Position numbers and translations under genes: made by a program. Positions 8,587 to 21,428 of a stretch of DNA of 64,000 bases are shown one piece after another; the first letter of the stretch is position 1, and each line of letters starts with the position of its first letter. The notes under the pieces are model-generated. The model had not been told where the DNA came from. It saw nothing but the letters and a program-made list of their open reading frames with translations, and searched no databases. Origin of the DNA: Mycobacterium sp. EPa45 (lineage in GTDB: Bacteria; Actinomycetota; Actinomycetes; Mycobacteriales; Mycobacteriaceae); NCBI RefSeq assembly GCF_001021385.1, contig NZ_CP011773.1, positions 682,001 to 746,000 on the forward strand. Direction: 5' to 3'.

Positions 8587-10659
8587 GTGACCGCCGCTCG
8601 CACCACAACGTCGATCTACATCGCCTCGCCGGAGGGTGACACCGGCAAGTCCACCGTCGCGCTCGGGATCCTGCACCGGTTGACCGCGATGGTGCCGAGG
8701 GCGGGAGTGTTCCGGCCGATCACACGGCGAGAGAATCGCGACTACATCCTCGAGCTGCTGCTGGCGCACAGCAATGCCGGCCTGACATACGAAGAGTGCG
8801 TCGGCGTCAGCTACGAGCGGCTGCACGCCGATCCCGACGGGGCGATTGCCGACATCGTCGACCGCTACCACGAGGTGGCCGACCGTTGCGATGCCGTGGT
8901 GATCGTCGGATCGGACTACACCGATGTCGCCACTCCGACCGAGCTGAGCGTGAACGCCCGTATCGCGGCCAACCTGGGCGCACCCGTGGTGCTGTCGGTT
9001 CGCGCTCGTGACCGGACTCCGCAGGAAGTGGCTCAGGTGATCGAGCTGTGCCTGGCCGAGCTGGCCGCGCAGCACGCCCACACAGCGGCGGTGGTCGCCA
9101 ACCGGGCCAACCCCACCCAGCTGGCGGCGGTGGCCGAGGCCTGCGCGGATCTGGGGCCCCGCGTCTACGTTCTGCCCGAGGAGCCCTTGTTGGTGGCCCC
9201 GACGGTCGCCGATCTGCGTGACGCCGTCGGTGGCGTTCTGGTGCATGGTGACTCCTCGCTGCTCGGCCGGGAGGTGATGGATGTGCTCGTCGCGGGGATG
9301 ACCGCCGAACACTGTCTGGAGCGGCTGACCGAAGGCGTCGCCGTGATCACGCCGGGTGATCGCTCCGACGTGGTTTTGGCGGTGACCAGCGCACACGCCG
9401 CTGAGGGCTTTCCTTCACTGTCGGCGATCATCCTCAACGGCGGCCTGCCGCTGCACCCCTCGATCGCCCAACTGGTCAACGGCCTGGGCCTGCGGCTGCC
9501 GATCATCGCCTGCGACCTCGGCACGTTCGAGACCGCCAGCGCGGTGGCCGGCACCCGGGGCCGGGTCACCGCTTCGTCGCAGCGCAAGATCGACACCGCG
9601 CTCGCTCTGATGGAGCGCTACGTCGACATCGACGAGCTGCAGGAACGGCTCAGCCTACCGATCCCCACCGTCACCACGCCGCAGATGTTCACCTATCAGC
9701 TGATGGAACGGGCCAGGGCCGATCGCAAACGAATCGTGCTCCCCGAGGGCGACGACGACCGCATTCTGCAGGCGGCCGGCCGGCTGCTGCGCCGTGGGGT
9801 CGCGGAACTGACGATTCTCGGCGGGGGGTCTGAAGTTCGCTCGCGCGCAGCAGAATTGGGCGTCGACCTGACAGCTGCCACCGTTCTGAACCCGCGCACC
9901 AGCGAGCTGTGTGACGAATTCGCCGCGCAGTACGCCGAACTTCGCAAAAAGAAGGGTGTGACGCTGGAGCAGGCGCGGGAAGTCATCCACGATGTGTCCT
10001 ACTTCGGAACGATGCTCGTGCACAACGGGATCGTCGACGGCATGGTGTCGGGCGCCACCCACACCACCGCGCACACCGTGCGACCCGCGTTCGAGATCAT
10101 CAAGACCCAGCCCGACGTATCCACCGTGTCGAGCATCTTCTTGATGTGTCTGTCCGACCGGGTCCTGGCCTACGGCGATTGCGCGATCGTGCCCGATCCG
10201 ACCGCCGAGCAGCTCGCCGACATCGCGATCAGCTCCGCGCGTACTGCCGCTCAATTCGGGATCGATCCCCGAGTGGCGATGTTGTCCTACTCGACCGGCA
10301 CCTCGGGCACCGGTGCCGGCGTCGACAAGGTCAGGGCGGCAACCGAACTGGTACGTACCCGGGCGCCGGAGCTGTTGGTGGAAGGGCCGATCCAGTACGA
10401 CGCCGCCGTCGACTCGACCGTCGCAGCGGCAAAGATGCCAGGCTCTGAGGTGGCCGGCCGTGCCACGGTGCTGATCTTCCCGGACCTCAACACCGGCAAC
10501 AACACCTACAAGGCGGTGCAGCGCAGTGCGGGCGCCATCGCCATCGGCCCGGTGCTGCAGGGCCTCAACAAGCCCGTCAACGACCTGTCCCGCGGAGCGC
10601 TCGTCGAAGACATCGTCAACACCGTTGCGATCACCGCGATCCAGGCCCAGGGGAAGTGA
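8587..10659 (+). CDS. pta: Phosphate acetyltransferase
   Basis: 690 residues when started at GTG 8587, the same length as M. tuberculosis Pta; an in-frame ATG at 8545 would add 14 residues. It makes acetyl phosphate from acetyl-CoA and phosphate, reversibly. The N-terminal regulatory part begins [15 protein letters not shown] with a P-loop-like sequence (BioD-like domain). The C-terminal catalytic PTA domain starts near residue 370 and includes [34 protein letters not shown] and FPDLNTGN. The stop overlaps the ackA start by one base (TGATG), so the pair is one coupled operon. Confidence 0.95.
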   Translation: MTAARTTTSIYIASPEGDTGKSTVALGILHRLTAMVPRAGVFRPITRRENRDYILELLLAHSNAGLTYEECVGVSYERLHADPDGAIADIVDRYHEVADRCDAVVIVGSDYTDVATPTELSVNARIAANLGAPVVLSVRARDRTPQEVAQVIELCLAELAAQHAHTAAVVANRANPTQLAAVAEACADLGPRVYVLPEEPLLVAPTVADLRDAVGGVLVHGDSSLLGREVMDVLVAGMTAEHCLERLTEGVAVITPGDRSDVVLAVTSAHAAEGFPSLSAIILNGGLPLHPSIAQLVNGLGLRLPIIACDLGTFETASAVAGTRGRVTASSQRKIDTALALMERYVDIDELQERLSLPIPTVTTPQMFTYQLMERARADRKRIVLPEGDDDRILQAAGRLLRRGVAELTILGGGSEVRSRAAELGVDLTAATVLNPRTSELCDEFAAQYAELRKKKGVTLEQAREVIHDVSYFGTMLVHNGIVDGMVSGATHTTAHTVRPAFEIIKTQPDVSTVSSIFLMCLSDRVLAYGDCAIVPDPTAEQLADIAISSARTAAQFGIDPRVAMLSYSTGTSGTGAGVDKVRAATELVRTRAPELLVEGPIQYDAAVDSTVAAAKMPGSEVAGRATVLIFPDLNTGNNTYKAVQRSAGAIAIGPVLQGLNKPVNDLSRGALVEDIVNTVAITAIQAQGK

Positions 10660-11846
10660 TGAGCTCTACTGTTCTGGTATTGAACTCCGGCTCGTCGTCA
10701 CTGAAATATCAGCTACTGGAACCAGATACCGCCGCGTCGCTGGCCCACGGGATCGTCGAACGGATCGGGGAGTCGACGTCAACGGCGACCCTGGTGCTGG
10801 GCAACAACGAGATTCGGCGCGACGGCCGCATCGCCGATCACGAAGCGGCCCTGCGGACCGCGTTCGACCTGTTCGCCGAGACCGGCCAAGCGTTGGACGG
10901 ATTGGGACTGATCGCCGTTGGTCACCGCGTGGTGCATGGCGGCGAGGATCTGTACCGGCCCACGATCGTCGACGACGCGCTGATCGCCAAACTGCGGGAA
11001 CTCGCCCCGCTGGCGCCACTGCATAATCCCCCGGCGGTGCTGGGCATCGAGGTGGCCCGTAAGGTGCTGCCCGACCTGGCTCACGTCGCGGTCTTCGACA
11101 CCGCCTTCTTCCACGATCTACCCGCCGCCGCGACCACCTATGCGATCGATCGGGATCTGGCCAGACGATGGCAGATTCGCCGCTACGGCTTCCACGGCAC
11201 TTCGCACCAATATGTGCGCCAGCAGGCCGCGCGTTTTCTGGGCGCCCCGATCGAATCGCTCAACCAGATCGTCCTCCACCTCGGCAATGGCGCCTCGGCG
11301 TCGGCGATCGCCGGTGGCCGCCCCGTCGACACCTCGATGGGGCTTACGCCGATGGAGGGTCTGGTGATGGGCACCCGCTCCGGTGACATCGACCCGGGCG
11401 TGCTCGTCTACCTGTGGCGCTCCTGCGACATGGGTGTCGAGGACATCGAGACGATGCTCAACCGGCGCTCCGGAATGTACGGGCTCAGCGGTGAGATAGA
11501 CTTCCGCGCCATCCACCGGCGAATCGAAAGTGGCGACGACGCAGCTCAATTGGCTTACGACGTCTACATCCACCGGTTGCGCAAATACCTCGGCGCCTAT
11601 CTGGCGATCCTGGGCCATACCGATGTGGTGACGTTCACCGCGGGCGTGGGGGAGAACGATGCGCGTGTACGGCGCGACGCGCTGACCGGGCTGGCGCCAC
11701 TGGGGATCGAACTCGACGAGCACCTCAACGACAGTCCGGCCGGAGCTGCCCGACGGATCTCCGCCGAGAAGTCGCCCACGACAGTGCTCGTGATCCCGAC
11801 GAACGAGGAACTGGCGATCGCGCAGGCCTGCCTGACAGTGGTCTAG
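10659..11846 (+). CDS. ackA: Acetate kinase
   Basis: 395 residues, full length. It converts acetyl phosphate and ADP to acetate and ATP, completing the Pta-AckA route for acetate overflow or uptake. The N-terminal [31 protein letters not shown] (nucleotide binding) and [10 protein letters not shown] motifs of the acetokinase family are all present. The ATG at 10659 overlaps the pta stop; the GTG three bases earlier is the alternative. The 3' end lies only seven bases from the convergent esterase gene. Confidence 0.96.
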   Translation: MSSTVLVLNSGSSSLKYQLLEPDTAASLAHGIVERIGESTSTATLVLGNNEIRRDGRIADHEAALRTAFDLFAETGQALDGLGLIAVGHRVVHGGEDLYRPTIVDDALIAKLRELAPLAPLHNPPAVLGIEVARKVLPDLAHVAVFDTAFFHDLPAAATTYAIDRDLARRWQIRRYGFHGTSHQYVRQQAARFLGAPIESLNQIVLHLGNGASASAIAGGRPVDTSMGLTPMEGLVMGTRSGDIDPGVLVYLWRSCDMGVEDIETMLNRRSGMYGLSGEIDFRAIHRRIESGDDAAQLAYDVYIHRLRKYLGAYLAILGHTDVVTFTAGVGENDARVRRDALTGLAPLGIELDEHLNDSPAGAARRISAEKSPTTVLVIPTNEELAIAQACLTVV

Positions 11847-11853
11847 AGGTTGC

Positions 11854-13209
11854 TTACTTGGCGCCGGGCATCGGGATCTCCTTGACGCCGGGGGTGCCGA
11901 TCTTGCCTGCCAGCCATGGCAGGGCGTCGGCGAACGCATAGCCCGCGCCCTGGAAGTCGTGGGACGCATGGGTGTTCACCACCGCACACTCAATGCCGTA
12001 GCTGCTCAGCAGCGAACACAAGGCATGAGCGATGTCGGCGTGGTCCTCAGAATTGGTATCCCACTGGGACGGCGCCGAGGGTGGGGTGCCGATGTGTTCG
12101 CCGGGCCGGTACTCGGCGGAGGTATCCGATGACACCGCGAACCACGCCGACATGCCGGTGTAGGGCCCGTGCCGGACCACCGCGGATTTCGGGTCGAAGG
12201 TCTCCCAAGCCGCGGCATCGCCGCCGAATAATCGGGCGATGGTCTGCTCCCGGGTGCCGGCATTGGGGCCGAGCTGACCGTCGATGTCGACGATTGCATT
12301 GAACACCTCGGGGTACATGACGCCGAGCATCAGCGCGCAGGTTCCCCCCGACGACCACCCCGCGACGCCCCAGCTCGCGGCTTTCGGGCTCACGCCGAAG
12401 GTCGAGACCACATAGGGCACAACATCTTTGATGATATGGTCGGCGGCGTTGCCGCGGGTGCCGTTGACGCATTCGGTGTCATTGCTGAAGGTCCCGCCGA
12501 CGTCGGGAAAGACCATCACCGGGGCATTGCCGTAGTGCCGCGCAGTGAATTCGTCCAGCGTGAGCAGCGCATCGGCCGACCGCAGCCAGTCGTCGGGACG
12601 GCCGAACTCCCCGCCGAACATCATCACCGCGGGCAGCTGGGGTGGTGGTGAGGTAGCAAACCATGCCGGTGGCAGGTAGACGTATTCCTGCCGGTGCGAA
12701 AAGCCGGATGCGGCAGCGGGTGTCGTCATTTTGACGACGACACCCTGGGCCGGCCTGGCCCCGTTGCTCTGCATGTCGGCCAGGGTTGACTGGTCAATCC
12801 AACGCGGCGGCTCGTTGCCGGTGACCCGGTCCCAGGCGGACTGCACGGTGGGGAAGTAGCCGACCCAGGTGTTTACCGCCAGCGCGGCGCACAGCAGACA
12901 CAGCGGAACGGCCAGGATCGCCGCAGTGCGGCGCGGCCATCCGGTACCGACCCAGCCGGTGATAAGCACGACGACGGCGACCCCGATGCCGACGATCCAC
13001 AACCAGAAGGCCGCGGGCGCCGGATCCTGCGACATCCCCTGGTCTTCGATGAACCAGAACGTCAGTGCCGCGCAGATGCCGCCGGCGATCACCGCGACCG
13101 GCAGCCAGATCCTCAACCACCGCGGTGATCTCCTGCCGATCGCCGCCACCAGGACCGCGGCGGCGAGGACTTGCAGCGCGATCAATAGCCAGCCATGTGT
13201 GAGGCTCAA
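11854..13209 (-). CDS. Membrane-anchored esterase D/antigen-85-type alpha/beta hydrolase
   Basis: About 451 residues. The first ~130 contain four hydrophobic helices (LLIALQVLAAAVLVAAI, LPVAVIAGGICAAL, FWLWIVGIGVAVVVL, ILAVPLCLLCAAL). The rest is an esterase domain facing outward by inference, with nucleophile GWSSGG and a C-terminal His in SHDFQGAGYAF. The frame extends to a TTG at 13227, but the TTG at 13209 overlaps the upstream stop (TTGA) and has GGAGG nine bases before it, so it is preferred. It is cotranscribed with the lipase-like lipoprotein. It is probably an acyl hydrolase or transferase at the cell envelope; substrate unknown. Confidence 0.82.
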   Translation of the reverse strand: MSLTHGWLLIALQVLAAAVLVAAIGRRSPRWLRIWLPVAVIAGGICAALTFWFIEDQGMSQDPAPAAFWLWIVGIGVAVVVLITGWVGTGWPRRTAAILAVPLCLLCAALAVNTWVGYFPTVQSAWDRVTGNEPPRWIDQSTLADMQSNGARPAQGVVVKMTTPAAASGFSHRQEYVYLPPAWFATSPPPQLPAVMMFGGEFGRPDDWLRSADALLTLDEFTARHYGNAPVMVFPDVGGTFSNDTECVNGTRGNAADHIIKDVVPYVVSTFGVSPKAASWGVAGWSSGGTCALMLGVMYPEVFNAIVDIDGQLGPNAGTREQTIARLFGGDAAAWETFDPKSAVVRHGPYTGMSAWFAVSSDTSAEYRPGEHIGTPPSAPSQWDTNSEDHADIAHALCSLLSSYGIECAVVNTHASHDFQGAGYAFADALPWLAGKIGTPGVKEIPMPGAK

Positions 13210-14438
13210 GATGTACGGCCTCCGCAATCATTGTGTGTCGGAACGAGGTCGACGCGCTGGTTGATCCAGTCCACCGCCTCGGTCATGTCGAGCTGGTCCG
13301 GTGCATCGGCGGCGAGGCGGCGGATCGTGAGGACGTCACCCATCTGACACGCGCGGCTCAGCGCGGCATCCACCCACCCGGCGGGGACCAGAGGATCCTG
13401 ATCGCCGTAGATCACCAGCATCGGAGCCTGCGTGGGCCCTTGCGGCAGGCTGCTTTTCTTGAGGAAGCCGCGAAGGGTGGTCACGGCGGCCGGTGAGTGG
13501 GGTCTCAGATCGGCGGGGGTGATCTGTCCTGCGATCGTGGCGCGCTCCCGCAATCCGGCGGCGTCGCAGGCCAGCAGTGCATCCCATTTCTGCGCTACGA
13601 TCCCGCCGCGGTAGTCGTCCAGGTGGAAGTCGTCGGGGTACGAGTTCTTCAGTCCGGCGAGAAGCGCTGGGAGATCGAGTTGTTGCTGGCTGTTGAGGGT
13701 GCCCGCCTCGGCAGCATCGGCCAGGCCCGTTATATCGGAAACCGGCGAAATCGCGACCGAGCCGAGCAAGGTGAGCCCTTGGCCTTGGTTCGCCATCAGT
13801 TCGTTGGCGGCCCAGGCCGCCTGGCCACCCTGACCGATGCCCAGGGCGGCGAAAGACGTCGAAGCCGGGGTGACGGCACGTTCGATCAGTTTGCGGGCGG
13901 CTTTAACCGAGTCGATCAGGTTGTAGCCGACGGTCGTCGAGTCGAGGTATGGATGATAACTGTCGCGGCCCGGCCGATCCTTGATTCTGTCCAGGTCCCC
14001 CAGCCCCTGGTAGTCGGGCATCACCACGGGATAGCCGGCCTGCAGTAGCTGTCGCACGACAGCGGGCGAAGTGAGCTGAGGCGAAGTCGAGGGCCCGCAT
14101 CCGGGCAGCGAACCCGTCGTGGGATGGCCGAACGCGACGACGTGCCAACCCCCTTCCGGGGGGCGGCCCTTGGGGGCCAAGAGTATTCCGGTGACGTGAG
14201 TGGTGCTGTCGTTGATCCCTGAGCGCGATGCGTAGGTGAAACGCTGCGCCCAGCCGACCGCAGATTGCAGCGATGGATCGAGGTCGGTGACCGCGTCACT
14301 GGTGACGAGATCGCCGTAGTTCTCCGAGGCGGTCTTCTGTTTTTCCGTGGGCCGCGGCGGTCGGCTACTGCAGCCAGCACCGACAAGAGCAACGAGCATC
14401 AGGATAAAGAGGGCCTTTGCGGCCGGTATTCGTCGCAC
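13206..14438 (-). CDS. Lipase-like lipoprotein with altered catalytic site
   Basis: 410 residues. A signal peptide ends in a lipobox (ALVGAGC, Cys at about residue 23), so it is a secreted lipoprotein. The body resembles secretory lipases (WHVVAFGHPTTG, PVVMPDYQGLGD), but the expected nucleophile motif G-x-S-Q-G-G reads GIGQGG, with Gly in place of Ser. A convincing catalytic His is also hard to find near the C-terminus (APDQLDM where a His is usual); the acidic GDQDPLVP is kept. It may be a non-catalytic relative. Its stop overlaps the start of the esterase gene, so the two are coupled. Confidence 0.8.
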   Translation of the reverse strand: MRRIPAAKALFILMLVALVGAGCSSRPPRPTEKQKTASENYGDLVTSDAVTDLDPSLQSAVGWAQRFTYASRSGINDSTTHVTGILLAPKGRPPEGGWHVVAFGHPTTGSLPGCGPSTSPQLTSPAVVRQLLQAGYPVVMPDYQGLGDLDRIKDRPGRDSYHPYLDSTTVGYNLIDSVKAARKLIERAVTPASTSFAALGIGQGGQAAWAANELMANQGQGLTLLGSVAISPVSDITGLADAAEAGTLNSQQQLDLPALLAGLKNSYPDDFHLDDYRGGIVAQKWDALLACDAAGLRERATIAGQITPADLRPHSPAAVTTLRGFLKKSSLPQGPTQAPMLVIYGDQDPLVPAGWVDAALSRACQMGDVLTIRRLAADAPDQLDMTEAVDWINQRVDLVPTHNDCGGRTS

Positions 14439-14509
14439 AACTGGATGCTAGTAGCCGCCGGGACGATCGCGCCGGGGGTTTGCGGCGGGTCGGTTGGCCG
14501 GGGTGATGT

Positions 14510-15253
14510 CTACCGCGGTGGTCGCGGGTCGTACGGGTCATCGGGATCTGGCTCGCCGAACCACCGCGACGGGGTGTGTTCGGGGTAATGGTCGTGCCAG
14601 GCCCACCATTCGTAGGGTTTACTCTGCGGATAGCCCTGCGGTGAGTCCTCCCACGTCTCCTGGCGCCCCAGTGCGGTCATATCAAGGAAATGCCAAGTGT
14701 TGACGAAGATTTCGTCGCCGCGACTATCGATGAAGTAGGTGCGGTAGATCTGGTCATCGTCGCGGATGAAGGCATTGGTTCCGTGCCACTGGTCGACACC
14801 GAAGTCGACGTCGAAGGCGCTGTCCGGCCCGGGTACCATGGTGTACCACGGAATGTCCCAGCCCATTGTGGCCTTGATGCGCGTGATGTCGGCTTGCGCC
14901 CCTCGGGACGCGTAGACCAGCGTGGTGTCGCGGGCGTTGAGGTGTGCCAGGTTGCCGATGTGGTCAGCCATCAGGGAGCATCCGACGCAGCCGTGGTCGG
15001 GCCAACCGTGGACTCCGGGATCCAGGAACGCCCGGTACACGATAAGTTGGCGACGGCCCTGAAACAGGTCCAGCAGGCTGACGGTGCCGTCGGGCCCGTC
15101 GAACTCGTAGTGCTTCTCGACGGGGGTCCACGGCATCCGCCGGCGCAACGCGGCCAGCGCGTCGCGGGCGCGGGTCAATTCCTTTTCTCCTGCCAGCATT
15201 TCGTGACGGGCGGTCTCCCACTCGGCGGCCGACACGATGTGGGGAGTCTTCAT
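14510..15253 (-). CDS. DUF899 family protein (thioredoxin-like fold)
   Basis: 247 residues matching the DUF899 family: an EKELTRARDALAALRRRMPW helix near the start, LLDLFQGRRQLIVYRAF, and the short Cys motif HGCVGCSLMADH with two cysteines. The family has a predicted thioredoxin-like fold; function is not established. It is divergent from an ArsR regulator and the shared intergenic region holds two matching inverted repeats, so it is probably repressed by that ArsR. The C-terminus is rich in Asp, Pro and aromatic residues. Confidence 0.83.
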   Translation of the reverse strand: MKTPHIVSAAEWETARHEMLAGEKELTRARDALAALRRRMPWTPVEKHYEFDGPDGTVSLLDLFQGRRQLIVYRAFLDPGVHGWPDHGCVGCSLMADHIGNLAHLNARDTTLVYASRGAQADITRIKATMGWDIPWYTMVPGPDSAFDVDFGVDQWHGTNAFIRDDDQIYRTYFIDSRGDEIFVNTWHFLDMTALGRQETWEDSPQGYPQSKPYEWWAWHDHYPEHTPSRWFGEPDPDDPYDPRPPR

Positions 15254-15272
15254 GTGCGCTCCTTAAAAACAT

Positions 15273-15288
15273 TCAACAAAACAGTTGA
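15273..15288. promoter_or_regulatory. Inverted-repeat operator 1 (TCAAC-N6-GTTGA)
   Basis: A perfect 5-bp inverted repeat with a 6-base centre, between the DUF899 and ArsR genes and 20 bases upstream of the DUF899 start. An identical arrangement recurs at 15326-15341. The two copies and their divergent setting strongly suggest binding sites of the adjacent ArsR protein. Confidence 0.6.
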
Positions 15289-15325
15289 GTATCTGACTTC
15301 AGCGAACCACGAGGAGCGGCTATAG

Positions 15326-15341
15326 TCAACAAGATGGTTGA
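15326..15341. promoter_or_regulatory. Inverted-repeat operator 2 (TCAAC-N6-GTTGA)
   Basis: Second perfect copy of the same arms and spacing as at 15273-15288. It covers the ATG of the ArsR gene (15334-15336), so a protein bound here would block expression of its own gene. Confidence 0.6.
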
Positions 15342-15669
15342 AGATCAAGTCTTGGACCGGGCCTATGGTGCACTCGCCGACCCGACGCGTCGCCACCTGA
15401 TCGAGGCGTTGCGGCATGGTGATGCGCGGATCACCGACCTTGCTGCCCCGTTGCCGATGACCTTCGCCGGCGTATCCCGCCACATCGGGGTGCTCGAGTC
15501 GGCCGGGCTCATTCATCGGGAGGTGCGCGGCCGCGAGCACTGGGTGTCGCTGCGGCCGGAAGGCCTTGGCGCCGCCCAGCTTTGGATCGACGAACAGACC
15601 CGATTCTGGTCGGAGCGCGCCGACGCACTGGCCGCACGGCTGCGCCGCAAGAAGGGCGAGCACCGGTGA
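15334..15669 (+). CDS. ArsR-family winged-helix transcriptional regulator
   Basis: 111 residues, typical for the family. LADPTRRHLIEALRHGDARITDLA begins the domain and the recognition helix region is MTFAGVSRHIGVLESAGLI, followed by the wing (VRGREHWVSLRPEG). No Cys pair of the metal-sensing type is present, so it is more likely one of the non-metal ArsR proteins paired with SRPBCC genes. The stop overlaps the start of the SRPBCC gene (GTGA). It likely represses both itself and the divergent DUF899 gene through the two operators. Confidence 0.88.
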   Translation: MVEDQVLDRAYGALADPTRRHLIEALRHGDARITDLAAPLPMTFAGVSRHIGVLESAGLIHREVRGREHWVSLRPEGLGAAQLWIDEQTRFWSERADALAARLRRKKGEHR

Positions 15670-16109
15670 GCGAGACGGTGACCGTCGTCGTGCAGCGGGT
15701 CATGCCGGCGTCGCCCCAGGTGGTCTTCGACGAGTGGCTCGATCCCGAGGCGCTGCAGGAGTGGATGTGCCCGGACCCCGTGCGGGTCGTCGACGTGACC
15801 GTCGAGGCGCGCGTGGGTGGCACGGTGCGCTTCGACGTCGACGACTCGGGCACCAGGGTGCTGATCAGCGGGCAGTTCTTGACCATCGACCGCCCGCGTC
15901 TGCTGCGGTTCACCTGGAGCAACTCGAATTGGGCGGACCCGACCCGGGCCAGCATCGTCAACGTGACGTTCGAACCGGTCGGGGCGGGCGAGACGCTGAT
16001 GTCGATCGAGCACTCCCTGCTGCCGACAAGCGAATTCGAGTCGTTTCACAACGGCTGGATCGCCACCTTCGAGCAGCTGGCAGGCAGGCTGGAGTCGAGG
16101 GTGCCCTGA
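15666..16109 (+). CDS. SRPBCC (AHSA1-like) domain protein
   Basis: 147 residues of the START/Bet-v1-like fold. RVMPASPQVVFDEWLDPEALQEWM is the usual N-terminal helix-strand block, VGGTVRFDV and the final SFHNGWIATFEQLAGRL helix complete the AHSA1 pattern. These proteins bind a hydrophobic ligand; genes of this type are commonly cotranscribed with ArsR genes. The GTG start at 15666 overlaps the arsR stop by four bases. Ligand unknown. Confidence 0.85.
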   Translation: MSETVTVVVQRVMPASPQVVFDEWLDPEALQEWMCPDPVRVVDVTVEARVGGTVRFDVDDSGTRVLISGQFLTIDRPRLLRFTWSNSNWADPTRASIVNVTFEPVGAGETLMSIEHSLLPTSEFESFHNGWIATFEQLAGRLESRVP

Positions 16110-16149
16110 GCGCACTCGCCGCCGTACCGCAAACCCGGCGCAGCAGCCC

Positions 16150-19372
<3,223 letters not shown>

Positions 19373-19376
<4 letters not shown>

Positions 19377-20692
19377 CGGTACTCGCTGAGCCGCGGCCAC
19401 AGTCCGAGCGCCACGGCGATCGCCGCCCCGACCGAGAGCACCACCCCGCCGACGGTGGTGCCCGACAGCACCCGGCGGGCGGACAGGATGTCATTGCGCA
19501 GTTGGTTGCGGCTCTGCCGGATGCCACTGGACAGCGCCGCATCCAGCTTGTCGAACGCCGGCGTCGAGTCGTCCTCGCCGGTGCCCAACGCCACCTGGGT
19601 GGCGGCCTGGTAGTTGCCGACCGAGATGTAGGCGTTGATCCGCTCGTCGGCTTGCCGCCATTTGGTCAGCAACGCGTCGGCGTTGGCCAGGTCGTCCTTG
19701 GCGATGGCGTCCTTGCGACCCAGATAGTCGGCGAGCTGAGTGTGCATGGCTTCAACACGTTGGTAGTAGGAGCGCTTACGGAGGTCTTCGTCCCCTCGCC
19801 GGATCAGCGACAGCGTCTCGTCGGCGCGTGCCTGCTGAGCCGTGATAGCCAGGTTAGTCACCGTTTTCAGCGACTCGGCCGCGGTGTTCTTCGCGGCCCG
19901 GCTGCCGGCGGTGGAGACGATCAGCGCCGAACCCACCCAGATGATCATGATCACGATCGCCAGACCACCGGCGATCAGGCCGACGTTCACCCGGCGTTTG
20001 GTGCGGTCGGCCAGCCATCGATGCCCGAACACCCCGAACAGGAGCGTCACTGCTACCAGCAAGATCACCGGCGCCGGGATGCGGGTGGATGCTGTGGTCT
20101 CGGCGTCGACGCGCGCCGAGGTCTGCTCGTACAGCCGCTGCGCGTCGGGCAGGATCTGCTGCTGCATCAGCGCCGAGGCTTCGGAGAGGTACGACGAGCC
20201 GACCGGGTTGCCCATCCGGTTGTTGGTTCGCGCCGTCTCGATCAGGCCGGTGTACACCGCGAGCTGTGCGTTGATCCGGCCCAGCAGCTGCACCAGGGGC
20301 TCGTCGGTGAGGCCGCTGGATGCGCGGGTGACCGCGACAGCCGCGTCGGTGATCGCCTGCTCGTAGCGCTGGCGCACGGCGCGCGGCTCCGAGCCGGCGA
20401 TGAACGCGGTCGCCGCGGCGGCATCAGCCACCGAGAGCGTGGTGTAGAGCTGGCCGGCGGCGAAGGCCAACGGCTCGGTGTGGTTGAGCACGGCGGTCAG
20501 CTGCGTTTGCCGGTCGGTGATCGTCGTCGAGGTGGCGAAGGCGCTGAGGATGCCGAGCGTGGCGAGGATGACGCCGAGGGTCAGGATGCGTCCCGGCGTC
20601 GTGCGGACGAACCACCACCGGGGGTGAGCGGGCGGAGTCGTCGACCGTTGGCCCAATGGCTCGGTCGACGGGTGCGCCAGCTCAACGGTCAC
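19373..20692 (-). CDS. glnX: Membrane sensor GlnX (Rv0412c-like)
   Basis: 439 residues with four predicted membrane helices (about 35-55, 207-226, 237-260 and 410-432) and two long, mostly helical extracytoplasmic regions between them, as in a sensor. In M. tuberculosis the equivalent gene sits in the same order with glnH and pknG, and the protein is thought to pass the GlnH amino-acid signal across the membrane to PknG. ATGA overlap with glnH. It is divergent from mutT3, with the shared promoter region at 20693-20785. Confidence 0.9.
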
Positions 20693-20785
20693 CGCTTGCG
20701 GACCTCATTCCCTGTTGTCCGGATCCTCTGCTGCCCCGTGCCCGGATACCCGGGCGCGCTTCCTGAGACAATCCTAAGAGGTCCT

Positions 20786-21427
20786 GTGACGGATGGGGCG
20801 GGATCGACCGACCTGGGTCCGGCGTGGCGTGCTTATCCTGAACGCGTGCGCGGCGATGGCGACGGCTGGGTGGTGTCGGATACCGGCACGCCTTACTGGG
20901 GGCGGCATGGCGCCGCCGGGTTGTTGCTGCGGGCGCCTCGGCCCGACGGCACGCCTGCGGTGCTGCTGCAGCACCGTGCCCCCTGGAGTCACCAGGGCGG
21001 CACCTGGGCGCTTCCGGGCGGCGCGCGCGACAGCCACGAAACTCCCGAGCAGGCCGCGGTGCGGGAGGCCCACGAGGAGGCCGGGCTGCTCGCCGAGCAC
21101 GTGCAGGTCCGCGCGACGGTCGTGACCGCGGAGGTGGCCGGCGCCGGGGGAGTGCATTGGAGCTACACCACCGTCGTCGCCGACGCCCCCGAACTGCTGA
21201 GCACCATTGCGAACCGGGAGAGTTCCGAGTTGCGCTGGGTGGCCGAGGACGAAGTGGTCGAGCTGCCGCTGCACCCCGGGTTCGCCGCCAGCTGGGAACG
21301 CCTGCGCATCACCACCATGCTGACATCGCACGATCACGAGGACTGTGTGCTGCCGGTGCCGCACACCGTGGAGATCCAGACCGGCGTCTTCGCCTGGTGC
21401 ACCTCGACAGCAGCCGAGGTCAGCTAG
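20786..21427 (+). CDS. mutT3: NUDIX hydrolase MutT3
   Basis: 213 residues. The NUDIX box (G-x5-E-x7-REAHEEAG-L) spans about residues 79-101 and is intact. It is a nucleotide-sanitising hydrolase; MutT3 of M. tuberculosis acts on oxidised dGTP-type nucleotides. The frame is open far upstream, but the GTG at 20786 gives the family length. Its TAG stop (21425-21427) lies inside the target duplication of the IS element, so the insertion leaves the protein intact. In the uninterrupted ancestor its end would have overlapped thiE. Confidence 0.9.
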   Translation: MTDGAGSTDLGPAWRAYPERVRGDGDGWVVSDTGTPYWGRHGAAGLLLRAPRPDGTPAVLLQHRAPWSHQGGTWALPGGARDSHETPEQAAVREAHEEAGLLAEHVQVRATVVTAEVAGAGGVHWSYTTVVADAPELLSTIANRESSELRWVAEDEVVELPLHPGFAASWERLRITTMLTSHDHEDCVLPVPHTVEIQTGVFAWCTSTAAEVS

Positions 21428-21428
21428 T
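21423..21428. repeat. Target-site duplication of the IS, left copy (GCTAGT)
   Basis: GCTAGT directly abuts the left inverted repeat; an identical copy abuts the right one at 22519-22524. It fits the NCTAGN target reported for IS481-type elements. It contains the TAG stop of mutT3 and, on the other strand, the TAG stop of the transposase. Confidence 0.9.
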
